DNA from: Paenibacillus paeoniae
GTDB taxonomy: Bacteria; Bacillota; Bacilli; Paenibacillales; Paenibacillaceae
Direction of reading: 5' to 3'
Assembly: GCF_003388735.1 (NCBI RefSeq)
Contig: NZ_QUBQ01000001.1
Location: forward strand, 806,001-870,000
Length of the DNA: 64,000 nucleotides
In this document: one piece after another, positions 46,301 to 52,552 of the stretch
Layout of the letters: every line of letters starts with the position of its first letter
How positions within the stretch are numbered: the stretch's first letter is position 1
Translations under genes and position numbers: made by a program
The notes under the pieces: generated by a model
Databases searched by the model: none
The model's input: only the letters and a program-made list of their open reading frames with translations
What the model was told of the DNA's origin: nothing

Positions 46301-47560
46301 GTGCCATTTGCTATTCATATGCAAGGCAAGGTTAATGTGGAGCGTCTGGAGGAGGCTCTGCTGACGATTATGAAACGTCATGAGTCGCTGAGAACAACGT
46401 TCCATCATGAGGATGACGAGTTCCGCCAGCGCGTGCACGCGGAGCCGGTGTTTACGCTAGAGCGCAATGCGAGACTTAGAATGGCCGCGAACAAGCTGCT
46501 TTCGGAAGGCGGAGACGACGGGCTATATAACGGAATGAGTCAATTGATGGAGCGATTTATTCGTCCGTTTGAACTGGGAAATCTTCCGTTGTTCAGGGCT
46601 GGATTGATACCGCTAGGCGAAGAGCGTCATCTGCTGCTGCTGGACATTCATCATATTATTACGGATGGCGTATCCGTCAGCGTGCTGCTGAAGGAATTGA
46701 CAACCTTGTACGGCGGCGGAGAATTGCCGGAACTGAGTATCCAATACCGGGATTACACGGTATGGCAAGAGGATACAATCGGCAGCGAGACTTACAAGGG
46801 ACATGAGCGGTATTGGCTGGAGGCATTTGATGGTGAATTGCCAACGCTTGCGCTTAAGACAGATATGGCAAGGCCAGAAGTGCAGCGATTCGAGGGCGGT
46901 CTGGTTCGTTTTGAGCTTACCGAGGAGACCTCTAATCAAATTCGATCCTTCGCGAGCGAACGTGGTACGACACTGTATACGGTGCTGCTGGGAGCCTTCA
47001 CGATGCTGCTCGTTAAATGGAGCGGACAGGAAGAGATTATTGTGGGTACGCCGGTCGCCGGTCGCAATGACGCGCAATTGGAAGGATTGATCGGGATGTT
47101 CGTCAATACGGTCGCGATTCGCAGCTTCCCGGAGACGTACAGAACGGTCGGCGACTACCTGTCCGAGCTGCATGAGGATGTGCTGCGCGCATTGGAGCAT
47201 CAGGATTATCCGTTCGAGGATTTGGTGCAACAGCTGGGAATCGAATCGGATCGAAGCCGCAATCCGTTATTTGATACCATGTTTATTTTGCAAAATATGG
47301 ATCGGGTTGCTTATCGCTCGGGTGGATTAGAATTTGAACCTAAGATATTTGATCCGGGCGTCAGCAAATTTGATTTAACGCTTGAAGCAGGGGATGTGGA
47401 CAACAAGCTTGGTTTTGGATTGGAGTATGCAACAAGCCTTTTCCGGGAAGAGTCGGCACATGCTCTGGTTGATGATTATATTTCCATCGTGAAAGCGATG
47501 ATAGAAGGCGGTGCAAGCCGTAAAATCAGTCAAATTATCGCAGCAAACCAACTTGATTGA
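37346..47560 (+). CDS. Hybrid trans-AT PKS-NRPS: KS-linker-ACP-C-A-PCP-C-A-PCP-C
   Basis: 3404 residues; GGAGGG lies 7 nt before the ATG. Ketosynthase about 32-460 has the full triad Cys206 (VDTACSSS), His339 (EAHGTGTS) and His379 (KTNIGH). Residues about 480-640 are the flanking/docking linker ending in IPLPTYPF; no acyltransferase, ketoreductase or dehydratase follows. ACP Ser739 (GGDSI). C4 (HHIASDG, His940). A4 about 1254-1758, pocket read as DVAYLGGVCK, not a code I know. PCP4 Ser1806. C5 (HHIVTDG, His2003). A5 about 2359-2860, pocket DIVQMGLVWK, nearest to glycine codes. PCP5 Ser2906. Terminal C6 about 2960-3400 (HHIITDG, His3102), with no thioesterase. It should add one malonyl unit (3-keto) then two amino acids, and release by C6 onto an amine. 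A 45-residue low-complexity linker precedes A5. Confidence 0.93.
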   Translation: MFQLDLLDAKRNHDTSGRKGRSGGSISDISLKDIAIVGISAKLPRAESHGAFWELLRGGQDLVGGFPESRKKELKPYLRHMEAQYGSVSFFDGAYLDDISGFDYSFFRLSPKEASLMSPVQRLFLQTAWQALEDAGYGGDSLHGSRTGVFIGHNADALHDYKRLIETLNPDALSMAAPGNLSSMIASRISYLLNLRGPAISVDTACSSSLVAVHLACQSIRSGECEAAIAGSVKLNVLPIDTGIRLGIESSDNRAKTFDESSDGTGIGDGVVALLLKPLSRALEDGDHIYAVIKGSAMNQDGSSVGITAPNALAQEDVIVRAWQDAGIDPETVTYMEAHGTGTSLGDPIEIDGLTRAFRRYTDKKQFCAIGSLKTNIGHLDHAAGIAGLLKGILSLVHKQIPPTLHYRSPNRKIPFVDSPVYVNDELMPWETEAEARRCGVSAFGMSGTNCHVILEEAPVQRQPGSNSIGKIGTRQAATDEASLPASSGMELFCLSAHSKTALERLVLLYQDWIAGQGGDDEGWSLANVCYTLAVGRGAYRYRLAIAASSRDELAQALDALAEGGLSAELALRNVYYGLLDSPTAGELREQQEEQKIETEELGRRFVAGQAIDWKKVYQGKRCSRIPLPTYPFDPHRCWVEEDQSGSALRTPSAVWSKMWLKEDLPHQLRQEMEESFARWQAALEAENGHRTKLGMSVALTGEGSGLQWEQRVADVWGDLLGYAEMPADAGFYDLGGDSIIALKIVNRISELAGVRVQVVDLLAHAELPSFTAIVEQRIQEKETALTDGDISRQATDYVSRHLIEAIPIAPQQEHYPVSSPQKRMYLQQQAMPEDRSYNLPELLELDGALDANRLEAALQMIVERHETLRTTFHVIDGEIRQCVHASIPFQLVRMEVNELEAGEALQSLYQPFRLDTTPLLRAALLTLQPERHLLFLDMHHIASDGMSAGILLSELITLYQGGTLPPLTLQYKDYAVWQEAMPPVEASERYWREQCEGEWPVLELPTDFPRPPVKGNRGETFELYVDADLMAEVRSLAAQSGATPFMVLLAAYYTFLAHYTGAEDIAVGTPIAGRSRRELEAVAGMFTGTLVLRAYPEVNKRFRDFLDEVKEMATGAYTHADYPFEEMAQWIDRRDASRSPLFDTMFIMQNLGIPDSSSEGLSYRHKRFEHGTAKYDLMIQAVENGDRLRLVVEFNTDLFLRATADRFMRHYVQLLRSLTLQPEAKLGEAVMLTEEERRELLAVGKREAEFPPPRPLHEVFKEQAATVPDLPAVSFGGDALTYRELDARVDALALTLRAKGVGRGSVVGIMAERSIPMFTAMLAVMKAGGAYLPVDPHYPEERIRYMLADSGAVLAFTDGSRADGEACVPATLHVLDLADEALFSNDEHVLISLTQDAASADDPMYVIYTSGSTGQPKGVIVPHRSFFNFGHSLRMFFEGQYGAGDRALSLTNISFDVSVAELFMPLMFGACVVLYPEPKLLDPRQMAAVIAEEQITFAYIPPSLLKEVARLLEQEAGGVKLDKMLVGVEPIKDETLALYTRLNPNIRIINGYGPTEATVCSNMYAYKPGAYRGGYVPIGGPMHNVEILIYGYGGQLAPFGVSGELYIGGNGLAHGYMNKPDMTASRFVPHPEQQGRHLYRTGDIAKWLPDGNAMYVDRVDQQIKIRGVRIEMGEIRSQLLTLPEVEDAVIVVRMRDNGEKELCAYVVASDKLPSREWRRKLKDKLPEAMIPAYIVAIDAIPLTPNGKVDRRALPEPEAGVREHIELELPRDETEEQVAAIWSEVLGDSAGPYSIYDDFFELGGHSLKAAVLAGKLQQTMGVEVPLSVMFDQTTIADMAAWLKEQDITIAAIQTIPKAEPQEWYPMSRAQGRQYMMQLLAGEATMYHVPFAIRLQGKLDVNRLQAAFSSLISRHESLRTTFHLTDEQFRQVVHEPYPFELEMLHQAAWYVEGRNGDDRPSEMPVTELMEAFKSPFRLDQLPLMRGGLMKLDQEGEHLLLLDIHHIVTDGVSSGILVKELMELYSGRELPELRVQYSDYAVWQEARFADSAYEEHEGYWLDTFEGKLPVLELPTDYPRPSMQSYRGQRYSFRLDAGTTANARGLARELGTTLYTVLLGAFAAMLARYSGQSEVIIGTPAAGREHADTHGIIGMFVNTLALRTRPANDKTVRDYVTELHGHVVQSLQRQAYPFEELVEKLKLDNDRSRHPLFDVMFILQNMDQVVMEGDGVLFREMPFEAGTSKFDLTLEAVEREAEIEVQLEYAADLFHEDTARRMAESYAVLVREMCGKRDGTIGELELISADEREQLLAVLAGGSVPVLGADRERSGGRMEHKAQEGISERQGNGTGAIGQTTAEWIGIVQQVERQAARTPDAPAIQFGAETVTYAELNERANRLAHSLRAKGVGPERIVALMADRSPLMLAGILGVLKAGGAYVAIDPAYPKERIDWMLEDCGEALLLTQKAYAGRVTEAIVEWYLDDPELYAADRGNPDPVNKPGDLAYVLYTSGSTGRPKGVMIEHRGLSHFISGFKNRIPLARGQAILAMASVSFDIFIVENMLPLTLGMRIVLASEEERNDAILLQGLIAAHGVDVLQITPSRFKWWMNQTGDTDALQGLSVLMIGAEPLTADLLTRLRAATGARLFNLYGPTETTVWTSIREVTAGEDITIGTPIEGSVMMVLDEGLKLQPTGVVGEICIGGAGVGRGYLSHPEWDIAFVPNPYAQGEKMYRTGDLGRRLENGEFLYAGRRDFQVKIRGHRIEIGEIEQLLLRHEQVKETVVTAFQEEDGEYALCAYIILQEPQGAEVELNGDDRTSQIIGKLRDYLGDKLPAYMIPGFMMFLGEIPLTPTGKIDRRALPQPGQADEGKRELAPLTTDTEHKLATIWRELLGTDAIGAKDSFFEIGGHSLKAASMVGRIAERFGIQVTLRDIFMNPTLEGLATLLDNSGTQAAERIPKQQERDYYPMSRAQRRQFMMELISGEAKMYHVPFAIHMQGKVNVERLEEALLTIMKRHESLRTTFHHEDDEFRQRVHAEPVFTLERNARLRMAANKLLSEGGDDGLYNGMSQLMERFIRPFELGNLPLFRAGLIPLGEERHLLLLDIHHIITDGVSVSVLLKELTTLYGGGELPELSIQYRDYTVWQEDTIGSETYKGHERYWLEAFDGELPTLALKTDMARPEVQRFEGGLVRFELTEETSNQIRSFASERGTTLYTVLLGAFTMLLVKWSGQEEIIVGTPVAGRNDAQLEGLIGMFVNTVAIRSFPETYRTVGDYLSELHEDVLRALEHQDYPFEDLVQQLGIESDRSRNPLFDTMFILQNMDRVAYRSGGLEFEPKIFDPGVSKFDLTLEAGDVDNKLGFGLEYATSLFREESAHALVDDYISIVKAMIEGGASRKISQIIAANQLD

Positions 47561-47593
47561 ATGATACATCCCAATTGAAGGAGGCGACGAGCT

Positions 47594-48565
47594 ATGAAGC
47601 TATCGATGAAAAGAAAACCGTTTAACGAGTTTTGGATGAACTGTATGCTGAACCAGGCGTTTTCGATTGCGGTGTCGGAGGAGCCAAGCTACAGGGATGC
47701 GGCTTACCTTAATATTTACCGTTATTATCCGTGGGAGGCCGCAACGGACAAGGACTTCCGCTATCCGACGATTGACACGCTGTATTACTTGGACAATCCG
47801 GCCCAGTTCCCTTTGTCGCAAGCCATTCGCTTTATTGAGCCGGGACATTTCCGCAGCAAGGACACGATGTTGGAGGAAATCAGGGACATGCTGAGGGGCG
47901 GACGCAATCTGAGTGTAAACGTCGATTTGTATGATTGGCTTCCGGGCAGCATGGCATGGAAGAAGTTTCATTGGTATCATTATTCGCTGTTTAACGGATA
48001 TGACGAGGAACGCGGCACTTTCTACGTCATCGACGATACGCTTGCGGGCTACGATGAGCATGAAGTGCCGGAGGAGAGGCTGCTTAAGGCGTATGGCAAT
48101 GCAGAGTATAACGTGAATCCCGATTATTTGGGGCCAGCCTACTACGTCTACAATCTGCAACCGACGATTCAGCCATACGAGCTGAAGCTGGATGAAGTGG
48201 TTGGAAATGCAGAGCGGCTTGTGAAGGAGCTTGGGACATTTTCCATAGAGGGCATGTGGAACGTAGATCCTGAACCGGAGAAAAAGCAGGCTCACCTGAC
48301 GTATGGCCTTGTCGGAGTCAATATCATCTGCAACAGACATATCGCCAACACATCACTGCTCCGTTCCATGCAAGAGAAGGGACTGATCAGCGGGACGCTG
48401 TACGAGTCGCTGTCTGAGCAGCTCGGCACGGTTCGTGACGGATGGGATCTTGTGAAAGACCGGTTTGTAACAGGGGATTTTGAGCGTGACAGAGAGCTGG
48501 GGTTTGCAGGTGGTTTGTTTGCCAAAGAAAAAGCGTTCTGGGCAACGCTTGCCGCAGGCGCGTAA
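47594..48565 (+). CDS. BtrH N-terminal domain-like acyltransferase
   Basis: 323 residues with AAGGAGG 9 nt upstream. The N-terminal half resembles the BtrH_N family, a C39-peptidase-like fold that uses a Cys-His-Asp triad to move an acyl chain from a carrier protein to an amine (BtrH in butirosin synthesis). Candidate triad: Cys17 in MNCMLNQAFSI, His129 in WYHYSLFNGYD, Asp147 in YVIDDT. The C-terminal half (about 185-323) is helical, without recognisable motifs. Placed right after an assembly line that ends in a condensation domain without a thioesterase, it is a good candidate for off-loading or for capping the peptide. Family assignment is by motif recognition only. Confidence 0.6.
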   Translation: MKLSMKRKPFNEFWMNCMLNQAFSIAVSEEPSYRDAAYLNIYRYYPWEAATDKDFRYPTIDTLYYLDNPAQFPLSQAIRFIEPGHFRSKDTMLEEIRDMLRGGRNLSVNVDLYDWLPGSMAWKKFHWYHYSLFNGYDEERGTFYVIDDTLAGYDEHEVPEERLLKAYGNAEYNVNPDYLGPAYYVYNLQPTIQPYELKLDEVVGNAERLVKELGTFSIEGMWNVDPEPEKKQAHLTYGLVGVNIICNRHIANTSLLRSMQEKGLISGTLYESLSEQLGTVRDGWDLVKDRFVTGDFERDRELGFAGGLFAKEKAFWATLAAGA

Positions 48566-48603
48566 GACGTTAGTTCAATCATACTACCCGAAAGGCGGGC
48601 GTT

Positions 48604-49320
48604 ATGATGGCAACTTTAATTTGTGTACCCTATGCAGGAGGTTCCGCTCAAGTCTACAAACGCTGGACAGGAAAGCTTCATCCTTCCTTGCGTCTGGTTC
48701 CGGCCGAGCTGGCGGGCAGAGGAAGCCGTATGGGACAGCCGTTCTACAGAAATACAACTGAAGCGGTACAAGATTTAATGCCTATGGTGAGAGAGGCGGC
48801 ATCCCGCCCTGAACCGTATGCTTTGTTCGGCCACAGTATGGGAAGCTTGCTTGTATATGAGCTGCTCCATGCGTTGATAGAGGAAAAAGTGCCGCTGCCC
48901 ATCGCGGCTTTCCTCTCAGGCAGAGGTGCACCGCACTGCGAGCTTGAGCAGCAACGCCGTCTTCATGAGCTGCCGGATGATAAGTTTTTGGATGAGGTGA
49001 AGGGGCTTGGCGGGATGCCGGCGGAGTTGTTCCAGCATCGGGAGCTGTTGAATCTCTTTCTGCCGATCTTAAGAGCCGACTTCAAGCTGGTTGGAGAATA
49101 CGAACCTCAGAAACGGAAGCCATTACCGCTCAGACTGACGATTCTTAGTGGCAAAGAAGACAGTACCGTAAAAGGCTTATTAAGTGAATGGGAGCCATAC
49201 GCGACAGGTGGCTGCGATCGGGTTCTGTTTGAAGGCGGACATTTTTTTGTGCACGAGCAAGAAAAGGATGTCGTGTCGCTCATTAATAAAACGTTGACGG
49301 AAGTACCTGCCTTAATCTGA
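48604..49320 (+). CDS. Type II thioesterase (GrsT/SrfAD-like)
   Basis: 238 residues, alpha/beta hydrolase. It starts ICVPYAGGSAQVYKRW, the usual opening of NRPS external thioesterases. The nucleophile is Ser78 in FGHSMGSLL and the catalytic His is in FEGGHFFVHE near the C-terminus. Such enzymes free mis-primed or stalled carrier proteins; they seldom release the final product, though here no other thioesterase is encoded. Spacing to neighbours is short (38 and 20 bp), so it is co-transcribed with the cluster. Confidence 0.92.
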   Translation: MMATLICVPYAGGSAQVYKRWTGKLHPSLRLVPAELAGRGSRMGQPFYRNTTEAVQDLMPMVREAASRPEPYALFGHSMGSLLVYELLHALIEEKVPLPIAAFLSGRGAPHCELEQQRRLHELPDDKFLDEVKGLGGMPAELFQHRELLNLFLPILRADFKLVGEYEPQKRKPLPLRLTILSGKEDSTVKGLLSEWEPYATGGCDRVLFEGGHFFVHEQEKDVVSLINKTLTEVPALI

Positions 49321-49340
49321 CCCATGGAGGAGCGTGACGG

Positions 49341-50633
49341 ATGATGCTGGACAAACATGCGATATGGTTTCCCGGTCAGGGCTCGCAGCGCGTCGGAATG
49401 GGAAAAGCGCACAGCGAGCGGTATGAGATAGTCAAAGACACCTTGGAGGAAGCAAACGAGGCGCTTGGACGGAATCTGAGCGGGCTGATGTTTGAAGGGC
49501 CGATGACCGAACTGACCAAGACAGAGAATGCCCAGCCGGCTATTCTGGCGCTAGGCGTGGCCATGTACCGGGTCTACAGCCGTGAGTGGGGCTACGTTCC
49601 CGCGATTGCAGCCGGACACAGTCTGGGCGAGATTACGGCTTTAACCTGCTCGGGAGCGATTGCATTCCCTGATGCGCTCAGACTTGTGCACAAGCGCGGC
49701 GAGCTGATGCAAGGTGCGGCGGCATCGGGCATAGGTGCGATGGCTGCCGTGAATGGGTTAAGCCCTACTGTTGTTGCGTTGGCATGTCTGGAAGCAAGCG
49801 CTAGCTGCACGGACGGGAACCATGTCGTTGTCGTATCGAATATCAATTCAGAGCAGCAAACGGTTATTTCCGGTCATAAAGAGGCCGTTAGACAAGCATC
49901 CCAGAGGTTAGCCCTGCAGGGTGCTTCCGTTATACCACTCCAGGTAAGCGCTCCGTTCCATAGTCCGTTAATGGCGCCTGCGGCGGCACAGTTTGCCGAG
50001 GAACTTAGCCGAATTGCTTACGGAGAACTGAGCTTTCCCGTTGTTTCTTCCTTGACGGGGATGCCCTATAAGGATGCGGGCGAGATTGCGGAGCTGCTGG
50101 CAAGAGGACTTACGGATCCTGTCAATTGGACGGCGGTCATCCGGTATCTAAAAACCGACAACATCACCACTGCAGTGGAGATTGGGCCAGGCAATGTGTT
50201 AAAAAGATTGGCACAGCGGGATCATCTCAGTGTGTTCGCATTGGACGATAGGGAGGACGAAGTCCATGTGTTGACTATGAGCAGGCAATCGGAACCAGCC
50301 GGCCGTTATACGATTGAACTGCTCAATCGCTGTCTGGCGATAGCCACCTGTATTCGCAATCGCAACTGGAATCAGGTGGAGTATGAGCAAGGGGTCTCTG
50401 TCCCTTATCGAGGGGTTCAAAGGCTGATCGATCAACTCCGGGAGTCGGGAGAGCAAGTCTCTGAGGAGCATGTGAAGCAAGCGTTGGCGATGCTGGAGTC
50501 GGTATTTCAGACGAAAGGCGCGCCCGTCGAAGAGAAGGAGCGTCGCTTCGAAGGTTTACGTACCGAGTTCGGATTGGACAGCTTGCCCGGCGCAGCCCCA
50601 TATAATCGGGAATATGCAGACAGTCTTCAATAG
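49341..50633 (+). CDS. Trans-acting malonyl-CoA:ACP acyltransferase with C-terminal extension
   Basis: 430 residues. Residues 1-300 are a FabD-type acyltransferase: FPGQGSQRVGMG, nucleophile Ser94 in AAGHSLGEITAL, Arg119 in HKRGELM (binds the malonyl carboxylate), His207 in APFHSPLM. This supplies the extender unit to the AT-less KS module of the hybrid enzyme. The last 130 residues, rich in charged helices, are not part of FabD (about 310 residues) and include two arginine-rich patches; they may bind the KS flanking linker. The gene follows the thioesterase by 20 bp. Confidence 0.9.
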   Translation: MMLDKHAIWFPGQGSQRVGMGKAHSERYEIVKDTLEEANEALGRNLSGLMFEGPMTELTKTENAQPAILALGVAMYRVYSREWGYVPAIAAGHSLGEITALTCSGAIAFPDALRLVHKRGELMQGAAASGIGAMAAVNGLSPTVVALACLEASASCTDGNHVVVVSNINSEQQTVISGHKEAVRQASQRLALQGASVIPLQVSAPFHSPLMAPAAAQFAEELSRIAYGELSFPVVSSLTGMPYKDAGEIAELLARGLTDPVNWTAVIRYLKTDNITTAVEIGPGNVLKRLAQRDHLSVFALDDREDEVHVLTMSRQSEPAGRYTIELLNRCLAIATCIRNRNWNQVEYEQGVSVPYRGVQRLIDQLRESGEQVSEEHVKQALAMLESVFQTKGAPVEEKERRFEGLRTEFGLDSLPGAAPYNREYADSLQ

Positions 50634-50647
50634 AAAGGAGCTGCGGG

Positions 50648-52015
50648 ATGGTTAATCAGCATGCACACGAATGTCTGGAACAGGATGTCGGCGATGGTAA
50701 CGCATCGCTGCCTTCTCCCGTAGAAATCCTGCAAAAACTGATTCGATATAATACGACTAATCCGCCAGGAGAGGAAGCCGCATGCATCATGTATATCCGG
50801 CAATTGCTGGAGGGTGCGGGCATCGAGACGCGGATCGAAGCGCTTGATCCGGGCAGGCCCAATCTGCTGGCTAGACTGAAGGGCAGCGGAGAAGCCCCTC
50901 CACTGCTGCTGTACGGCCATGTGGACGTCGTCGGTGTCGATAAGCAAGTGTGGAGCCGGGATCCGTTCGGAGGCGAAATCCATGACGGATTTGTATGGGG
51001 GCGCGGCAGTCTGGATATGAAAGGCGGCGTAGCCATGTTGGTGTCCGCCTTTCTCCGCGCGCATATAAAGGAGCTGCCACTGCGCGGCGACCTCATTCTG
51101 GCGATTGTTAGCGATGAGGAGGCCGGAGGCGAATATGGCGCCTCCTTTCTTGTTCAACAGCATGCCGATTATTTCGAGGGAGTTCAATATGCGATCGGTG
51201 AATTTGGCGGCTTTTCTTTCCATGCGCTGGGGAAAACCTTCTATCCTGTCATGGTGGCGGAGAAGCAGCTTTGCTGGCTGAAAGCGACAATTCATGGGGA
51301 GGGAGGGCATGGCTCCATGGGCAAGTCGGGCGTCGATTGTATGGGGCAGCTGAGCCGGATGCTCCAGTCGCTAAGTCAGAACAAGCTCCCGATTCGCCCC
51401 CACCCGGCAGCCAAATCTATGATTGATGGCATGGCTGCTGCATTGCCGCTCCTGCCGTCATTGCTGTTGAAGGGGCTGCTGCGCCCACGGCTGGGCAATG
51501 TCATTTTGAAGCTGCTGGGGGAGAAAGGGAATACGTTCGCTCCGCTTCTTCGCAATACAGTCAGCGCGACCGTTGTTCGCGGAGGGGAGAAGATTAATGT
51601 TCATCCCAGCGAAATTGTCGTCGAGTTGGACGGTAGAACGTTGCCGGGCGTAACTCCAGAGCAATTCATCGAAGAGCTGCATGAGCATATGATAGATAAC
51701 TCTATCCAACTTGAAATGATTCGGCATGACCCCTGTGCAGCCGCTCCTGATATGGGCATGTTCGGGTTATTGTCCGAAGTGCTGAAGGAAGCTGACCAAG
51801 AGGCTGTCCCGGTACCTATGCTGCTTCCTGGAGGGACGGACGGTAGATTGTTTGCCAAGCTAGGTATTCAAACCTACGGGTTTCTCCCGATGCGGCTTCC
51901 CAAGGAACTGCAGTTTACCAAACTCATTCATGCGGCAGATGAACGTGTACCGGTGGAAGCCATCAGCTTCGGCACGGATGCCATCTATCGGGTGCTGGAG
52001 CGTTACGGAGAATAG
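50648..52015 (+). CDS. M20 family metallopeptidase (ArgE/DapE/ACY1-like)
   Basis: 455 residues with AAAGGAG upstream. Di-zinc hydrolase motifs: LLYGHVDVVG (His91, catalytic Asp93), WGRGSLDMKGG (Asp123 bridging), SDEEAGGEYG (catalytic Glu157, ligand Glu158), and a late KLIHAADERVP with the final His ligand. A dimerisation lid (IHGEGGHGSMGKSG) lies mid-protein. No signal peptide, so it acts in the cytoplasm. M20 enzymes cleave N-acyl or short peptide bonds. As last gene of the cluster it may deacylate the product or an inactive precursor, or act in self-protection; ordinary amino-acid metabolism is less likely given its position. Confidence 0.88.
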   Translation: MVNQHAHECLEQDVGDGNASLPSPVEILQKLIRYNTTNPPGEEAACIMYIRQLLEGAGIETRIEALDPGRPNLLARLKGSGEAPPLLLYGHVDVVGVDKQVWSRDPFGGEIHDGFVWGRGSLDMKGGVAMLVSAFLRAHIKELPLRGDLILAIVSDEEAGGEYGASFLVQQHADYFEGVQYAIGEFGGFSFHALGKTFYPVMVAEKQLCWLKATIHGEGGHGSMGKSGVDCMGQLSRMLQSLSQNKLPIRPHPAAKSMIDGMAAALPLLPSLLLKGLLRPRLGNVILKLLGEKGNTFAPLLRNTVSATVVRGGEKINVHPSEIVVELDGRTLPGVTPEQFIEELHEHMIDNSIQLEMIRHDPCAAAPDMGMFGLLSEVLKEADQEAVPVPMLLPGGTDGRLFAKLGIQTYGFLPMRLPKELQFTKLIHAADERVPVEAISFGTDAIYRVLERYGE

Positions 52016-52040
52016 CTGCGGCGAATAAGCAAGAGTATGA

Positions 52041-52147
52041 GTACGATCACGGAACAAGCGCAAGCTTCAAGGCGAGGCAACCCCGGTCGTTGTCAGCCTT
52101 GAAGTGTGCGCTATTTGTCGTACAACCGATATGGCCCCCTGCCATAT
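52041..52147 (+). ncRNA. Structured region downstream of the NRPS cluster (two nested/tandem hairpins)
   Basis: Outer GTACGA/TCGTAC (52041-52046, 52118-52123) encloses AGCGCA/TGCGCT (52057-52062, 52107-52112), directly stacked on CTTCAAGGC/GCCTTGAAG and an inner CAAC/GTTG. A second hairpin, ATATGGC-N5-GCCATAT (52129-52147), follows, then the terminator. It begins 25 bp after the peptidase stop. It could be a 3'-UTR stabiliser or a small RNA. No known family is recognised. Confidence 0.45.
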
Positions 52148-52163
52148 GACGAGCACAGGGACG

Positions 52164-52199
52164 GAAGGTGCTAAATGAATGAGCACCTTCTTTGTGTTT
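52164..52199 (+). terminator. Rho-independent terminator of the NRPS cluster
   Basis: GAAGGTGCT (52164-52172) pairs perfectly with AGCACCTTC (52182-52190), followed by TTTGTGTTT. It closes the plus-strand run that began at panD. Confidence 0.8.
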
Positions 52200-52256
52200 G
52201 TCGAGTGAGTAGTTAGAATTCTTGTAATATAAGCAGCAGCTTCTAATTTCATAAAA

Positions 52257-52290
52257 CAAAAAAGGCTCCCCATCATATGATTGGGAACCT
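52257..52290 (-). terminator. Terminator downstream of tRNA-Leu
   Basis: On the minus strand AGGTTCCCAATCAT folds with ATGATGGGGAGCCT (13 of 14 positions pair, one of them G-U) and is followed by a T-run. It lies 14 bp beyond the tRNA 3' end. Confidence 0.75.
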
Positions 52291-52303
52291 GTTAAGGACG
52301 ATA

Positions 52304-52390
52304 TGGTGCGGTCGAGAGGACTCGAACCTCCACGGCTGTTACACCACTAGAACCTGAATCTAGCGCGTCTGCCAATTCCGCCACGACCGC
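52304..52390 (-). tRNA. tRNA-Leu (anticodon CAG)
   Basis: Minus strand. The acceptor stem GCGGTCG/CGACCGC pairs perfectly, with discriminator A and an encoded CCA (52304-52306). The D-arm contains GGCGGAATTGGCAGACGC, the anticodon stem-loop is CTAGA-TTCAGGT-TCTAG giving CAG, a long variable arm marks a class II tRNA, and the T-arm is GAGG-TTCGAGT-CCTC. It reads CUG leucine codons. Confidence 0.97.
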
Positions 52391-52508
52391 ATATCTTTGA
52401 CGTCAACGAAAATGATCTTACCATAATAGACATGTGAGGGTCAAGCATTTATTTCCTGATAGCGAAAAATAGTTGAGAACTTTATAGCAAGAAGCGAGAT
52501 TTAGATGG

Positions 52509-52540
52509 AAAAAAGCCCGGGACAAAAGCAATGCCCGGGC
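52509..52540 (-). terminator. Terminator of the small secreted-protein gene
   Basis: GCCCGGG (52515-52521) and CCCGGGC (52534-52540) form a GC-rich stem; the minus strand continues into six T residues. It lies 12 bp after the stop codon. Confidence 0.85.
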
Positions 52541-52552
52541 GATGTTCAAATA

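Noticed and set aside
22604-47560. Many long open frames on the opposite strand and other frames inside the NRPS genes (up to about 310 codons)
   Set aside because: They are shadows of a GC-rich, biased reading frame: no ribosome sites, no domains, Arg/His/Gln-rich composition.
37346-47560. Epimerisation domains that would give D-residues
   Set aside because: Every HHxxxDG segment is followed by A or the C-terminus in condensation-domain order; no PCP-E-C arrangement is present in either enzyme.
52057-52190. SAM (S-box) riboswitch, because of GGCAACC-like and GGTGCTAAAT strings
   Set aside because: The conserved GATGAA/kink-turn core and P1 helix are missing, no gene follows in the correct orientation, and GGTGCT is simply the left arm of the terminator.
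52304-52390. tRNA-Leu beside the cluster as an integration (att) site
   Set aside because: The 3' end faces the cluster, but I find no second copy of the tRNA 3' sequence at the left border (20331-22191) and no integrase; the tRNA keeps its own terminator.
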